39,435 nucleotides of DNA from an uncultured Ectothiorhodospiraceae bacterium (GCA_937141935.1 CAKZQS010000035.1:1-39435); one strand, 5' to 3'. Positions 30,140-38,522 are shown, counted from the first letter of the stretch. Notes: a model not told the origin generated them from the letters alone. Translations and numbers: made by a program.

Positions 30140-31237
30140 GTGGCTGAACAGGCACAGGAGCACAAGACGGGCTGGATGATTTACGGCGCCTACGGCTACA
30201 GCGGCGAACTGATAGCGCGCGAGGCCGTGCGCCGCGGCCTGCGGCCGGTACTGGCCGGGCGCAACGCCGGCAAGCTCAAGGCGCTGGGCGAGTCGCTGGG
30301 GCTGACCTGGCGGGTCTTTGGCCTGGATGCGCCGGACACCGTGTCGCACGCGCTGGCCGACATGCGGCTGGTGATCCACTGCGCCGGGCCCTTCTCGGCC
30401 ACGGCCAAGCCCATGCTCGAGGGCTGCCTGGAGGCCGGCACGCATTACCTGGACATCACCGGCGAGATTTCGGTCTTCGAGCAGGCCAAGGCGCTGGACG
30501 CCCGCGCCCGCGAGGCCGGCGTCACGCTGTGCCCCGGCACCGGCTTCGATGTCATCCCCACCGACTGCCTGGCGCGCCTGCTGGCCGACAAGATGCCGGA
30601 TGCCACGCACCTGGACCTGGCCTTCGCCGGCGGCGCGGCGCTGTCGCCGGGCACGGCGCAAACCTCGATCGAGGGCATGGCCGAGGGCGTGGCGGTGCGC
30701 GAGGCCGGCCAGATCGTGCGCAAGCGCAGCGGCTACACCACGCGCGACATCGATTTTGGCAAGGGCGCCAAGCAGGCCACGCCGATCCCCTGGGGCGACG
30801 TGTCCACCGCCTATACCAGCACACAGATCCCCAACATCCGTGTCTTCGTGCCGGCCTCGCCGCGCACGCTGAAGGCCATGAAGCGGGCCAACCTGCTGCG
30901 CCCGCTGCTGCGCCTGGGCGTGGTGCAGAACCTGCTGAAGTCCCGCGTGCGCAAGACGGTCAAGGGCCCGGATGCGCAGGCCCGGGCCAAGATGCGCATG
31001 TCGGTGTGGGGCGAGGTGCGCAACGCCCAGGGCCAGCGGCTGAGCGCGAGCGTGGAAACCCCGAACGGCTACGACGTGACTACCTGGGGCCCGCTGCTGA
31101 TCGCCCAGCACCTGCTCGAGGGCGCCGATGCCCCGGGCTACAAGACGCCGAGCCTGCTGATGGGCGGCGACTGGCTGCGCGGCCTGCCCGGCGTGGGCCC
31201 GGTGGACTTTCGCGACGAGGCGGCGGCGCGCGACTAG
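30140..31237 (+). CDS. Saccharopine-dehydrogenase-like NAD(P)-binding reductase
   Basis: The 365-residue protein begins with a Rossmann motif, MIYGAYGYSGELIAREAVRRG (split here at residues 13-33), then VLAGRN at about 37-42 and VIHCAGPFSATAKP at about 79-92. It resembles the trans-acting enoyl reductase/saccharopine-dehydrogenase-like family that mycobacteria use in lipid synthesis. Many members in proteobacteria have unknown substrates. Lysine metabolism is unlikely, since the saccharopine domain is not typical and no lysine gene is near. Translation starts at GTG (30140) preceded by GGGACC. Confidence 0.85.
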   Translation: MAEQAQEHKTGWMIYGAYGYSGELIAREAVRRGLRPVLAGRNAGKLKALGESLGLTWRVFGLDAPDTVSHALADMRLVIHCAGPFSATAKPMLEGCLEAGTHYLDITGEISVFEQAKALDARAREAGVTLCPGTGFDVIPTDCLARLLADKMPDATHLDLAFAGGAALSPGTAQTSIEGMAEGVAVREAGQIVRKRSGYTTRDIDFGKGAKQATPIPWGDVSTAYTSTQIPNIRVFVPASPRTLKAMKRANLLRPLLRLGVVQNLLKSRVRKTVKGPDAQARAKMRMSVWGEVRNAQGQRLSASVETPNGYDVTTWGPLLIAQHLLEGADAPGYKTPSLLMGGDWLRGLPGVGPVDFRDEAAARD

Positions 31238-31247
31238 CGGCGCCGCC

Positions 31248-31973
31248 TCAATCCCAGCTCAGGTGGGTGCGCTCCAGCGCATCCGTGAGCTGGCCGAAGG
31301 CGGTGTCGACGTCGTCGGCATGAATCGCCATGTCCAGGTCGGCCTCGGCAATCAGCCCCTGGCGCACCAGCGCCGGCAGGTTGATGACCTCCTTCCAGTA
31401 ATGCGAACCGAACAGCAGTACCGGCCGGGCCTGGGCCTTGCCGGTCTGCATCAGCGTCAGCACCTCGAACAGTTCGTCCAGCGTGCCAAAGCCGCCGGGG
31501 AACACCACCAGCGCCGCCGACAGGTTCAGAAACCAGAACTTGCGGGTAAAGAAGTAATGGAAGTCGAAGACCTGCTCATCGGGGATGTAGCGGTTGGTGC
31601 CCTGCTCGAAGGGCAGTGAGATATTCAGGCCGACATTGCGCTGGCGGTCGACCTCGGCCGCGCCGGCGTGGGCGGCTTCCATGATGCCCGGGCCGGCGCC
31701 GGTCAGGATGTGGTACTGCTCCTCGGGCGCGTGCTCGGCCAGCGTCCACTCGGCCAGCTTGCGGCCCAGCGCGCGCGCCAGGTCGTAGTAGTCCCGGCCG
31801 TCGCCGACGTTGACCTGCTCGGGGCGGATGCGCGCCGAACCCCAGAAGGTCACGGCGCGGTGAATGCCGCGCGCCTTCAGGCGCCGTCGCGGCTCCAGGT
31901 ACTCGGCCAGGATGCGCAGGGGCCGGGCTTCGGGGGAATCGATGAACGCCGGGTCGTGGTAGGCCTTGGTCAT
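31248..31973 (-). CDS. LOG family protein (TIGR00730-like Rossmann fold)
   Basis: The 241-residue cytosolic protein has the LOG signatures TGAGPGIMEA at 91-100 and PGGFGTLDE at 159-167, which bind nucleotide monophosphate. LOG proteins hydrolyse nucleoside 5'-monophosphates of the cytokinin type to free base and ribose phosphate; in bacteria the substrate is often AMP-like or unknown. The longer N-terminus and the YFFTRKFWFLN segment place it in the long type II group. It ends 10 bases from the convergent reductase gene. Start ATG at 31973 is the natural first methionine of the conserved region. Confidence 0.9.
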   Translation of the reverse strand: MTKAYHDPAFIDSPEARPLRILAEYLEPRRRLKARGIHRAVTFWGSARIRPEQVNVGDGRDYYDLARALGRKLAEWTLAEHAPEEQYHILTGAGPGIMEAAHAGAAEVDRQRNVGLNISLPFEQGTNRYIPDEQVFDFHYFFTRKFWFLNLSAALVVFPGGFGTLDELFEVLTLMQTGKAQARPVLLFGSHYWKEVINLPALVRQGLIAEADLDMAIHADDVDTAFGQLTDALERTHLSWD

Positions 31974-32083
31974 GTTCCGAGACTACCGAATTTTTATGAC
32001 CCAGGAGTGGCAGTTTTTGCGACTGTTTCCGGCGCGGCGCGGTCCTATATTGAGTCCGCGAGAACTTGGGAGGTACACAAACG

Positions 32084-32632
32084 ATGTCCAAATTTGCACA
32101 GGAGATGGCCTTTTACTCGGCCTATCACCAGGAGCCCACCAACGTGTGGATCCACGTCCTGGGCGTGCCGCTGATCACGCTGTCGGCCTTTGCGCCGCTG
32201 GCGATGGTCGAACTGGCGCGCATCCAGGGAATGCCACTGACGATGGCCACGCTGGTGCTGGCCGGCAGCCTGCTCTATTACCTGCGGCTCGACCGGGCCA
32301 TGGGCCTGATTGCCGTGGCCGTGTACGGCAGCCTGTGCTGGCTGGCGCATGAGATCGCGGCGCTGGGCTGGGGCCCGGTGCTGACGGTCTTCGCCGTCGG
32401 CCAGATCGTCGGCTGGGGCGCCCAGATCTGGGGCCACCTGCACTTCGAGCGCAACCGGCCCGCCTTTTTCGAAAGCCTGTTCCACAGCCTGGTGTCGGCG
32501 CCGCTCTTCGTCATTGCCGACGTGCTCTTCCACCTGGGCTTCAAGCGCGACCTGCAGCAGGAGGTCGCCCAGATCCTGGTGGACAAGGGCCAGTACCGAG
32601 AATTCGACCCACGGCAGTCTTCGGCTGCGTAA
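32084..32632 (+). CDS. Mpo1-like (DUF962) membrane protein
   Basis: The 182-residue protein has four to five membrane segments and the DUF962 hallmarks: FYSAYHQEPTNVWIHVLGVP at about 10-29 with its histidines, and AQIWGHLHFERNRPAFF at about 112-128. The yeast homologue Mpo1 is an Fe(II) dioxygenase that alpha-oxidises 2-hydroxypalmitate; the histidines are consistent with that chemistry, but the bacterial role is unproven. The ATG at 32084 follows GGGAGGTACACAAACG. A MITE-like element starts at the base after the stop codon. Confidence 0.88.
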   Translation: MSKFAQEMAFYSAYHQEPTNVWIHVLGVPLITLSAFAPLAMVELARIQGMPLTMATLVLAGSLLYYLRLDRAMGLIAVAVYGSLCWLAHEIAALGWGPVLTVFAVGQIVGWGAQIWGHLHFERNRPAFFESLFHSLVSAPLFVIADVLFHLGFKRDLQQEVAQILVDKGQYREFDPRQSSAA

Positions 32633-32773
32633 GGAAGCGAGGATTTAATCCGCGAGCGAAGTGAGGCGGGCCGCCGCCGGAGCGCAGAAACCGCAGCATA
32701 TGGTCGATATGTGAGGATTTTGAGCACCGCCGGTGGTCCGGATTACGAGCGCAGCGAATAAATCCGCGCTTCC
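32633..32773. repeat. 141-bp MITE-like palindromic element
   Basis: The element begins immediately after the stop codon of the Mpo1-like gene and ends near 32773. Its ends are inverted repeats: GGAAGCGAGGATTTAATC matches the reverse complement of the right end (GGAAGCGCGGATTTATTC) at 16 of 18 positions. Inside are CATAT-GGTCG-ATATG, a small hairpin, and GGATTTTGAGCACCGCCGG. No open frame is convincing and no target duplication is visible (TAA on the left, CTGAG on the right). It looks like a non-autonomous mobile element or structured intergenic repeat. Confidence 0.7.
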
Positions 32774-32829
32774 CTGAGCAAGGGCCCCGCCGGGGCGCGC
32801 AGGGACGCGCTGCCCCGGCATCAACGGGC

Positions 32830-33579
32830 TCAGGACTTGGCGCTGGCCTGGTTGGCGACCGCGGCGGCCTTGGCCGCCACCGCGTCGGCATCGCCCAGGT
32901 AGCCGTAGTCGCGCACGCGCAGCGTGTCGTCCAGCTCCATGCGCAGCGGCACCGCCGTGGGGATGTTGACCCCCATGATGTCCTCCTCGGACACCTCCAG
33001 CAGGTATTTGTACAGCGCCCGCAGGCTGTTGCCGTGCGCGGCGACGATGACGTTTTCGCCACGGCGCAGCTGCGGCGCGATGGCGTCGTGCCAGTACGGC
33101 AGCACCCGCTCCAGCGTCAGCGCCAGCGACTCGGCCGCCGGCAGCGCGCGGGCATCCAGGCCGGCATAGCGCGGGTCACGCGCCGGGTGGCCGGGGTCCT
33201 CCGCCGGCAGCGGCGGCGGCGGCGTGGCGTAGGAGCGGCGCCAGATGTTGACCTGCTCCTCGCCATGCTTCTTCGCCGTTTCGGCCTTGTCCAGCCCTTG
33301 CAGCGCGCCGTAGTGGCGCTCGTTCAAGCGCCAGCTGCGCGCCACCGGCAGCCACATCTGGTCGGTGACATCGAGCACCGTCCACAGCGTGCGGATTGCG
33401 CGCTTGAGCACCGAGGTGTGTGCCGCGTCGAAGCGCAGCCCCGCCTCGGCAATCAGCTTGCCGGCCTCCCGGGCTTCCTGCAGGCCGGTCGGCGAGACGT
33501 CGACATCGACCCAGCCGGTGAAGCGGTTTTCAAGGTTCCACTGGCTCTGGCCGTGGCGCAGCAAGACGAGTGTGGGCAT
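32830..33579 (-). CDS. gpmA: 2,3-bisphosphoglycerate-dependent phosphoglycerate mutase
   Basis: The 249-residue glycolytic enzyme interconverts 2- and 3-phosphoglycerate. The phosphohistidine motif [10 protein letters not shown] has H9; [15 protein letters not shown] follows; the acid/base glutamate lies in [15 protein letters not shown]; and the second catalytic histidine is in [12 protein letters not shown]. Length and the segment [10 protein letters not shown] are typical of dPGM. It ends with an alanine-rich tail. It is transcribed alone, 35 bases after the DUF1499 gene start side. Confidence 0.96.
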   Translation of the reverse strand: MPTLVLLRHGQSQWNLENRFTGWVDVDVSPTGLQEAREAGKLIAEAGLRFDAAHTSVLKRAIRTLWTVLDVTDQMWLPVARSWRLNERHYGALQGLDKAETAKKHGEEQVNIWRRSYATPPPPLPAEDPGHPARDPRYAGLDARALPAAESLALTLERVLPYWHDAIAPQLRRGENVIVAAHGNSLRALYKYLLEVSEEDIMGVNIPTAVPLRMELDDTLRVRDYGYLGDADAVAAKAAAVANQASAKS

Positions 33580-33614
33580 GGCGGCTTAGGTTGGGAATCC
33601 GGCGCGCATTGTAG

Positions 33615-34064
33615 TCAGCCGCCGGCCTGGCGCGCCGCGAGCTGCTCGCGCAGCGCCTCCAGCCGGGCGCGGTTGACGCCAAAATCGCGGTAGCCGAAGC
33701 GCGACACCGAGCGCCACTGCAGCCCCTGCGGCGTGCGCAGCACCTCGACATCGTCGCGAAAGCGCATGCGCGGCGTGCTGAACACCGCGTGCAGATAATC
33801 CGGCTGGCGGTCGTCGATCCGCCCGCCGGCGTCCACGATGGCCTGGGCCAGCGCCTCCAGCGTGACGCCGGCCGGCGGCGGCGCGATGTAATGCTCGCCG
33901 CCCTCAGGCGCCGCCGAGGACACGCAGCTCGGCCGCGCCGGGCAGCCGGCGAGGCTGCCGGCCTTGACGTAGAGGTGCGCGGGGGGCGTCAGCGTGCGGT
34001 ACAGGCCGAAGGCGATGACCAGGGCCAGCAGCAGGCCCAACACGATAGCGATGGTTTTCAACAT
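33615..34064 (-). CDS. DUF1499 domain protein with an N-terminal membrane anchor
   Basis: The 149-residue protein starts with a single hydrophobic segment (IAIVLGLLLALVIAFGLY). It continues with the DUF1499 pattern: CPARPSCVSSAAPEGGEHYI at about 41-60, DYLHAVFSTPRMRFRDDVEV at about 91-110 and VSRFGYRDFGVNRARLEALR. The function of the family is unknown. Its ATG directly follows the stop of the upstream oxidoreductase (TGAATG), so the two are translationally coupled. Confidence 0.88.
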   Translation of the reverse strand: MLKTIAIVLGLLLALVIAFGLYRTLTPPAHLYVKAGSLAGCPARPSCVSSAAPEGGEHYIAPPPAGVTLEALAQAIVDAGGRIDDRQPDYLHAVFSTPRMRFRDDVEVLRTPQGLQWRSVSRFGYRDFGVNRARLEALREQLAARQAGG

Positions 34065-36188
34065 TCAGCCGCGTCTCCAGGCGTGATATTTCTCGACCCA
34101 GGCCAGCAGCCGCTCGGGCTTGTTGGCCTTCTTGCGCTCGCCCGCCGCGTATTTGTTGGCCTCGGCCAGCGTCGGGTAGATGTGAATCGTACCCAGCAGC
34201 TTGTCCAGGCCCAAGCCATGGCGCATGGCCAGCACGAACTCGGCGAGCAGATCGCCGGCATGGGTGCCAACGATCGTGGCCCCGAGGATGCGGTCCTTGC
34301 CCGGCGGCGTCAAAACCTTGACGAAGCCGCGGGCGTCCTCGTCGGCGATCGCGCGGTCCAGGTCGTCGATGCCAAAGCGCGTGACCTCGACCTCGATGCC
34401 CTGCTCTTCGGCCTCGGCCTCGGACAGCCCCACACGCGCGACCTCGGGGTCGGTGAAGGTGCACCAGGGGATCACCGAATAGTCGGCGCGGAAGGACTTG
34501 AACTGGCCGAACAGCGCGTTCACGGCGGCATACCAGGCCTGGTGGGCCGCGACGTGGGTGAACTGGTACGGCCCGGCCACATCGCCCACCGCGTAGATGT
34601 TGGGGTAGTTGGTGCGCAGGAATTCATCGGTTTCGATGGTGCGCTGGGTGCGCACCCCCAGCTCCTCCAGGCCGTAGCCCTCCAGCCTGGGCTGGCGGCC
34701 CACGGCGCAGATCAGCGCATCGAAGGGCAGCACCACCGCGCCGGCTTCGCCGCGGCAGTGCAGCTCCCAGCCCCCGTCGCCACGGCGCACGGATTCGGCC
34801 TGGGTGCCGGTGAGCACCTCGATGCCCTCGGCGGCGAAGGCGCGCATGACTTCGGCCGCGGCATCGGCGTCCTCGCGGCCCATGATGTGGCTGCCGCGCT
34901 CCACCTGCGTGACCTGGCTGCCCAGGCGCGCGAAGGCCTGGGTCAGCTCGCTGCCGATCGGGCCGCCGCCCAGCACGACCAGGCGCTGGGGCTGCTCGCG
35001 CAGCTGCCAGATCGTGTCGGAGGTGTAATAGGGGCAGCCCTCCAGGCCCTCTATCGGCGGCACGAAGGCGCGCGCGCCCGTGGCCAGCACGATGCTGCGC
35101 GTGGTCAGGCGCTGGCCGTTGACCTCGACCTCCCAGGGCGACACCAGCCGGGCCTCGCCCTGGATGCACTCGACGCCCAGCTCGGTGTAGCGCTCCACCG
35201 AATCATGCGGCTCGATGGCGGTGATCACGCGCTGCACGCGCTCCATCACCGCGGCAAAGTCCACATCCACCTCGATGCGGCGCATGCCCAGCGCCTGCGC
35301 CTGGTGGGCGTAGTGCGCCACCTTGGCCGACTTGATCAGCGCCTTGGAGGGCACGCAGCCGGTGTTCAGGCAATCGCCGCCCATCTCGGCCTTTTCGATC
35401 AGCGTGACCTTGGCCTTGACCGTGGCGGCGATGTAGGAGGTCACCAGCCCGCCGGAGCCGGCGCCGATAACGATCAGGTTGCGGTCAAAGCGCGCCGGCT
35501 TGGTCCAGCCCTGGTACACGCGGCGCGCCTTGTAGGCGTCGAGCAGCTTGCGCGCGATCAGCGGGAACAGGCCCAGCAGCACGAAGGAGCCGATCAGCCC
35601 GGGCGACAGCAAGCCGCCCAGCGAGTCGATTTGGCCGATCTGCGTGCCGGCGTTTACGTAGACGAAGGTGCCCGGCAGCATGCCCACCTGGCTGACCAGG
35701 TAAAAGGTCAGCGTGCGCATGGCCGTCAGGCCCATCACCAGGTTGATGACGAAGAAGGGAAAGGCCGGCACCAGGCGCAGCGCGAAAAGGTAAAAGGCGC
35801 CGTCGCGCTCCACCCCGCGGTCGATGGCCTTGAGCCGTTGCGCGAAGCGCGCCTTGATGGCGTCGCGCAACACGAAGCGCGCCACCAAAAAGGCCAGCGT
35901 GGCGCCGATGCTGGAGGCAAAGCTGACCAGCAGCAAGCCCCAGCCCAGCCCGAAGAGCGCGCCCGCGGCCAGCGTCATGATCGCCGCGCCGGGCAGGCTC
36001 AGCGCCGTGACCGCCACATACAGGGCGAAAAAGGCGCCCGCCGTCAGCCAGGGCTTGGCGTCAAACAGCTCGCGAAACTCGGCCTGGGAGTCCTTCAGAT
36101 AGGACAGGCTCAGGTACTGGCCCAGGTCGAAGACAAAGAATAGCGTGATCGCAATGGCGATCAACGCCAGGATGGCGAGCTTTTTCAT
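34065..36188 (-). CDS. TVP38/DedA-type membrane domain fused to a pyridine nucleotide-disulfide oxidoreductase
   Basis: The 707-residue protein joins two modules. Residues 1-230 form a TVP38/TMEM64 (VTT) membrane domain, with hydrophobic segments and the signature ALRLVPAFPFFVINLVMGL at about 136-154. Residues 235-707 are a flavoprotein disulfide oxidoreductase: FAD-binding GAGSGG at 242-247, redox cysteines C273 and C278 in GGDCLNTGCVPSK, NAD-binding GGGPIGSELTQAFARLG, and the C-terminal IHIYPTLAEANKYA with the active-site histidine. It resembles mercuric reductase and dihydrolipoamide dehydrogenase, but there is no mer gene and no metal-binding N-domain. The fusion recurs in other bacteria from memory; its substrate is unknown. 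Confidence 0.9.
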   Translation of the reverse strand: MKKLAILALIAIAITLFFVFDLGQYLSLSYLKDSQAEFRELFDAKPWLTAGAFFALYVAVTALSLPGAAIMTLAAGALFGLGWGLLLVSFASSIGATLAFLVARFVLRDAIKARFAQRLKAIDRGVERDGAFYLFALRLVPAFPFFVINLVMGLTAMRTLTFYLVSQVGMLPGTFVYVNAGTQIGQIDSLGGLLSPGLIGSFVLLGLFPLIARKLLDAYKARRVYQGWTKPARFDRNLIVIGAGSGGLVTSYIAATVKAKVTLIEKAEMGGDCLNTGCVPSKALIKSAKVAHYAHQAQALGMRRIEVDVDFAAVMERVQRVITAIEPHDSVERYTELGVECIQGEARLVSPWEVEVNGQRLTTRSIVLATGARAFVPPIEGLEGCPYYTSDTIWQLREQPQRLVVLGGGPIGSELTQAFARLGSQVTQVERGSHIMGREDADAAAEVMRAFAAEGIEVLTGTQAESVRRGDGGWELHCRGEAGAVVLPFDALICAVGRQPRLEGYGLEELGVRTQRTIETDEFLRTNYPNIYAVGDVAGPYQFTHVAAHQAWYAAVNALFGQFKSFRADYSVIPWCTFTDPEVARVGLSEAEAEEQGIEVEVTRFGIDDLDRAIADEDARGFVKVLTPPGKDRILGATIVGTHAGDLLAEFVLAMRHGLGLDKLLGTIHIYPTLAEANKYAAGERKKANKPERLLAWVEKYHAWRRG

Positions 36189-36276
36189 GCAGGACGTCCC
36201 CAGTGGCCGCGGGCCATGGTAGCGGGTTTGCGGGCCGCGACTTGCGCCCCGCAGGCAGACGTCCGCGCGCCGGGCT

Positions 36277-36723
36277 TTATTGCGCCGCGAGCAATCGCGC
36301 CCAGTTGTCGTCGGCGCGGCGGATCAGCGCGGCGCGGTCGGCCTCCCATTGCGCCTGCACGTCCGCCGAGTAGTTCAGGTAGAGCTTGCCGTCGACAAAG
36401 CTGAATACTTCCGGGTCCACCCGCACCAGCTTGTCCTTGGCGCCCAGCGCGTAGGCGCAATGGCCGCCGTACTGCGGCACATAGGCCTCGGGGTCGGCGC
36501 GAAAGTCCGCGAGGTTGGCGGCGGAGACGAAGCGCCAGGTGGCGCCGGCATATTCGAGCGTGTGCTCGGCCGAGCCTTCCCGCGCCGCGTTCGCGCGGAA
36601 GTAGGCCACGGGGTCATAGCCTTCGATGGCCGGCCCGCCGCCAAACCAGCCGCCGGTATAGATCGGCCCGGCCCAGCTGCCGACGGCGGCCATCAACAAC
36701 AAACCGGAAAACAAGGCGCGCAT
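36277..36723 (-). CDS. Exported YHS domain protein
   Basis: The 148-residue protein has a signal peptide (RALFSGLLLMAAVGSWAGP) and a YHS-type domain: IEGYDPVAYFR at about 34-44, YAGATWRFVSAANLADF, PQYGGHCAYALGAKD and YLNYSADVQAQWEAD. YHS domains occur in metal-handling and peroxide-related proteins, and no activity is established here. The ATG at 36723 is preferred over 36741, because the latter lies at the T run of the upstream terminator and gives an unlikely leader; GGACGAG precedes the chosen start. It lies beyond the psp operon terminator, so it is probably expressed independently. Confidence 0.85.
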   Translation of the reverse strand: MRALFSGLLLMAAVGSWAGPIYTGGWFGGGPAIEGYDPVAYFRANAAREGSAEHTLEYAGATWRFVSAANLADFRADPEAYVPQYGGHCAYALGAKDKLVRVDPEVFSFVDGKLYLNYSADVQAQWEADRAALIRRADDNWARLLAAQ

Positions 36724-36741
36724 CAGTCTCGTCCGCAGCAT

Positions 36742-36771
36742 AAAAAAATGGCGCAGCAAAAGCCGCGCCAT
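36742..36771 (-). terminator. Intrinsic terminator at the end of the psp operon
   Basis: On the minus strand ATGGCGC and GCGCCAT form a 7-bp stem around GGCTTTTGCT (which extends the stem), followed by seven Ts. It lies about 70 bases after the pspC stop and before the YHS gene. Confidence 0.85.
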
Positions 36772-36842
36772 CATGGCAGGGCCGGCACGCGCCGGCCAGT
36801 GGCCGTGGCCCGTCGCCGTGGCCGGTCGCCGGAGCCGGTCGC

Positions 36843-37241
36843 CTAGGTCTTGCCGGCGCTGTTGCCTTCCAGGTCGGCAAACTCGCGCCGCAGCCGCGCT
36901 TCGGCCGAATGCAGATGCCGCTCGATGGTGTCCAGCCGGGCGCCGATGTCGGCATAGCGCTGGTGCATCGTCGCGTTGCGCCGCTGGGCCTTCTCGGTTT
37001 GCGGCGGCGGGCGATCGTCCTGCACCTCGTCCAGCGTCGGCAGCAGGATCACCGCGGCCAGGTAGGCCACCGCGAGCACGCCGAAGAGCCCGAAAAAAAC
37101 CGCCAGGATGATCAGGATCACCCGCGTCAGCCGCACCCGCCAGCCAAAGGTCTGGCACAGCCCGGCGACGACACCAAAGAGCCAGCCGCGGTCCGGGTCG
37201 CGATAGAGCTGGGAGAGTTTGTTCATAAAGGGGGCGGCCAT
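36843..37241 (-). CDS. pspC: Phage shock protein C (PspC domain)
   Basis: The 132-residue protein has a PspC domain at about 8-75: YRDPDRGWLFGVVAGLCQTFG followed by a hydrophobic helix (VILIILAVFFGLFGVLAVAYLAAVILLP). It then has a charged coiled-coil tail (RYADIGARLDTIERHLHSAEARLR), as in other PspC proteins. PspC senses membrane stress and recruits PspA. The ATG at 37241 is preceded by GGAGG and shares a base with the pspB stop (TGATG). The C-terminal tail is typical in length. Confidence 0.92.
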   Translation of the reverse strand: MAAPFMNKLSQLYRDPDRGWLFGVVAGLCQTFGWRVRLTRVILIILAVFFGLFGVLAVAYLAAVILLPTLDEVQDDRPPPQTEKAQRRNATMHQRYADIGARLDTIERHLHSAEARLRREFADLEGNSAGKT

Positions 37242-37471
37242 CAGCGTTGCCTCCAGCGGGGGTCTTCGGCATCGAGCAATTGCTCGATCACATCCAGGCG
37301 GCGTTCCAGACGGTCGGCCAGCGATTCCAGCTCGGCTTGCGTGCCGGTGATCTTCTGCCGATCCCGCTTCTCCCGGCGCCAGATCGTCACGTAGTGCATC
37401 ACCACCCACAGGGGCAGGACGACGGCGACGAAGACGACGAGTGGAACGAATATCAGTTCAAGCGGTTCCAA
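37241..37471 (-). CDS. pspB: Phage shock protein B
   Basis: The 76-residue protein has an N-terminal membrane helix (LELIFVPLVVFVAVVLPLWVV) followed by a charged coiled coil (WRREKRDRQKITGTQAELES onward) and a C-terminal LLDAEDPRWRQR that matches the PspB end. PspB works with PspC as membrane sensor. It starts 15 bases after the pspA stop and its stop overlaps the pspC start. Confidence 0.93.
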   Translation of the reverse strand: MEPLELIFVPLVVFVAVVLPLWVVMHYVTIWRREKRDRQKITGTQAELESLADRLERRLDVIEQLLDAEDPRWRQR

Positions 37472-37486
37472 GGCGCGGCCCCCTCC

Positions 37487-38185
37487 TTAGGACTTGTCCG
37501 GGTCATTGTGCCCCGCGTCGCCGGCGGGCGCGCGCATGCGTTGCTTGAGCCGCGCCAGTTCGGCCTCGACGCGGTCGGTTTTTTCCAGGTCGGCGAATTC
37601 CTTTTCCAGCACCTCGCCCTGGCCCAGGTCCTGGACCTCGCTTTGCGCCTCCAGGTCGTCCACCTTGCGCTCGAAGGCCTCGAAGCGGGCCACCGCCTCG
37701 GCGATCTTCTTGTCGTTGATCTGGTTCTTGGCGCGCAGCTGCACGCTGGCCGTGCTCTGGCGCAGCAGCAGCGCCTTTTGCCGGGCCTTGGCATCGCGCA
37801 GCTTGTCGTTGAGCCGGCCAATGTCGCCGTCGAGCTTGTCCAGCGATTCGGCCAGGCTCTCCAGCTCGGTGTCGATCTCGGCCAGCCGGCCACGGTATTC
37901 CTCGACCAGCACCAGGGCCTGGCGCGCCAGATCCTCGCGGCTCTTGCCCAGGGCCAGCTCGGCCTTGGCCTGCCATTCGGCGGCCTTGGCCTGCAGGTCC
38001 ACGCGATCCCGCTCGAGCTGCTTGCGCCGGGAAATGCTGGACACCGCATTCGAGCGCAGCTCGATCAGCGTGTCCTCCATCTCGCCGATGGCCAGACGGA
38101 TCATTTTCTCCGGGTCTTCGGCGCGATCCAGCATCGCGTGCAGGTTGGAATTGATGATGTCGGAAAGGCGGGTGTAAATGCCCAT
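37487..38185 (-). CDS. pspA: Phage shock protein A
   Basis: The 232-residue protein is a PspA/IM30 coiled coil that binds stressed inner membrane and, in the resting state, inhibits PspF. The N-terminal amphipathic helix is MGIYTRLSDIINSNLHAML, followed by DRAEDPEKMIRLAIGEMEDTL, the family signature. The rest is heptad-rich helix. The tail after about 215 is short and polar. The ATG at 38185 follows GGAGAACC. It is the second gene after the sigma-54-like promoter. Confidence 0.95.
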   Translation of the reverse strand: MGIYTRLSDIINSNLHAMLDRAEDPEKMIRLAIGEMEDTLIELRSNAVSSISRRKQLERDRVDLQAKAAEWQAKAELALGKSREDLARQALVLVEEYRGRLAEIDTELESLAESLDKLDGDIGRLNDKLRDAKARQKALLLRQSTASVQLRAKNQINDKKIAEAVARFEAFERKVDDLEAQSEVQDLGQGEVLEKEFADLEKTDRVEAELARLKQRMRAPAGDAGHNDPDKS

Positions 38186-38215
38186 CTAAGGTTCTCCAGT
38201 AAACAGGACGGTCCA

Positions 38216-38479
38216 TCAGATCCGGGGGGCGGGATCGGCCGTCGGGGACAGCGGGGCACGGCTCCACATCGGAGCCGGCGTCAGCAGATTCGGCACCTCC
38301 TTGGCGCGGGCATGTTGCTCGCGCTGGATGGCCCGCAGGGCCGCATTGCCCTGCGCCGGAATCGCGGCGTGCCATTCCAGGGCCCGCGGGGGCTCCGGTG
38401 CGGCGATGACGCCCTGGGCCAGGCCCAGCGTCGGGGCAATGGCAAGAAAGGTGGCACTGAGCAGCGGCATCGTCGGCAT
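38216..38479 (-). CDS. Small exported protein at the head of the psp operon
   Basis: I do not recognise this 87-residue protein. It has a signal-peptide-like N-terminus (MPLLSATFLAIAPTLGLAQG, cleavage near VIA-APEPP) and then a soluble, proline- and alanine-rich stretch with NAALRAIQREQHARAKEVPN. GGAGCCGAACG precedes the ATG. It is the first gene downstream of the sigma-54-like promoter and 30 bases before pspA, so it should be induced with pspA. No E. coli Psp protein resembles it. A false gene is possible, but coding-like composition and ribosome site favour a real one. Confidence 0.55.
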   Translation of the reverse strand: MPTMPLLSATFLAIAPTLGLAQGVIAAPEPPRALEWHAAIPAQGNAALRAIQREQHARAKEVPNLLTPAPMWSRAPLSPTADPAPRI

Positions 38480-38522
38480 CGTTCGGCTCCGGTGGGGGAA
38501 AGGCGGTGACGACTGCTCTATT

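Noticed and set aside
33789-36143. A 784-codon open frame on the plus strand
   Set aside because: Antisense to the DUF1499 and oxidoreductase genes, whose motifs are complete.
34065-36188. Mercuric reductase (merA) assignment
   Set aside because: The redox motif fits, but the C-terminal vicinal cysteines and heavy-metal domain are missing, and no mer gene is nearby.
37241-38185. Search for pspD, pspE or pspG in the locus
   Set aside because: After pspC comes a terminator and a YHS protein; no homologue of these genes is present.
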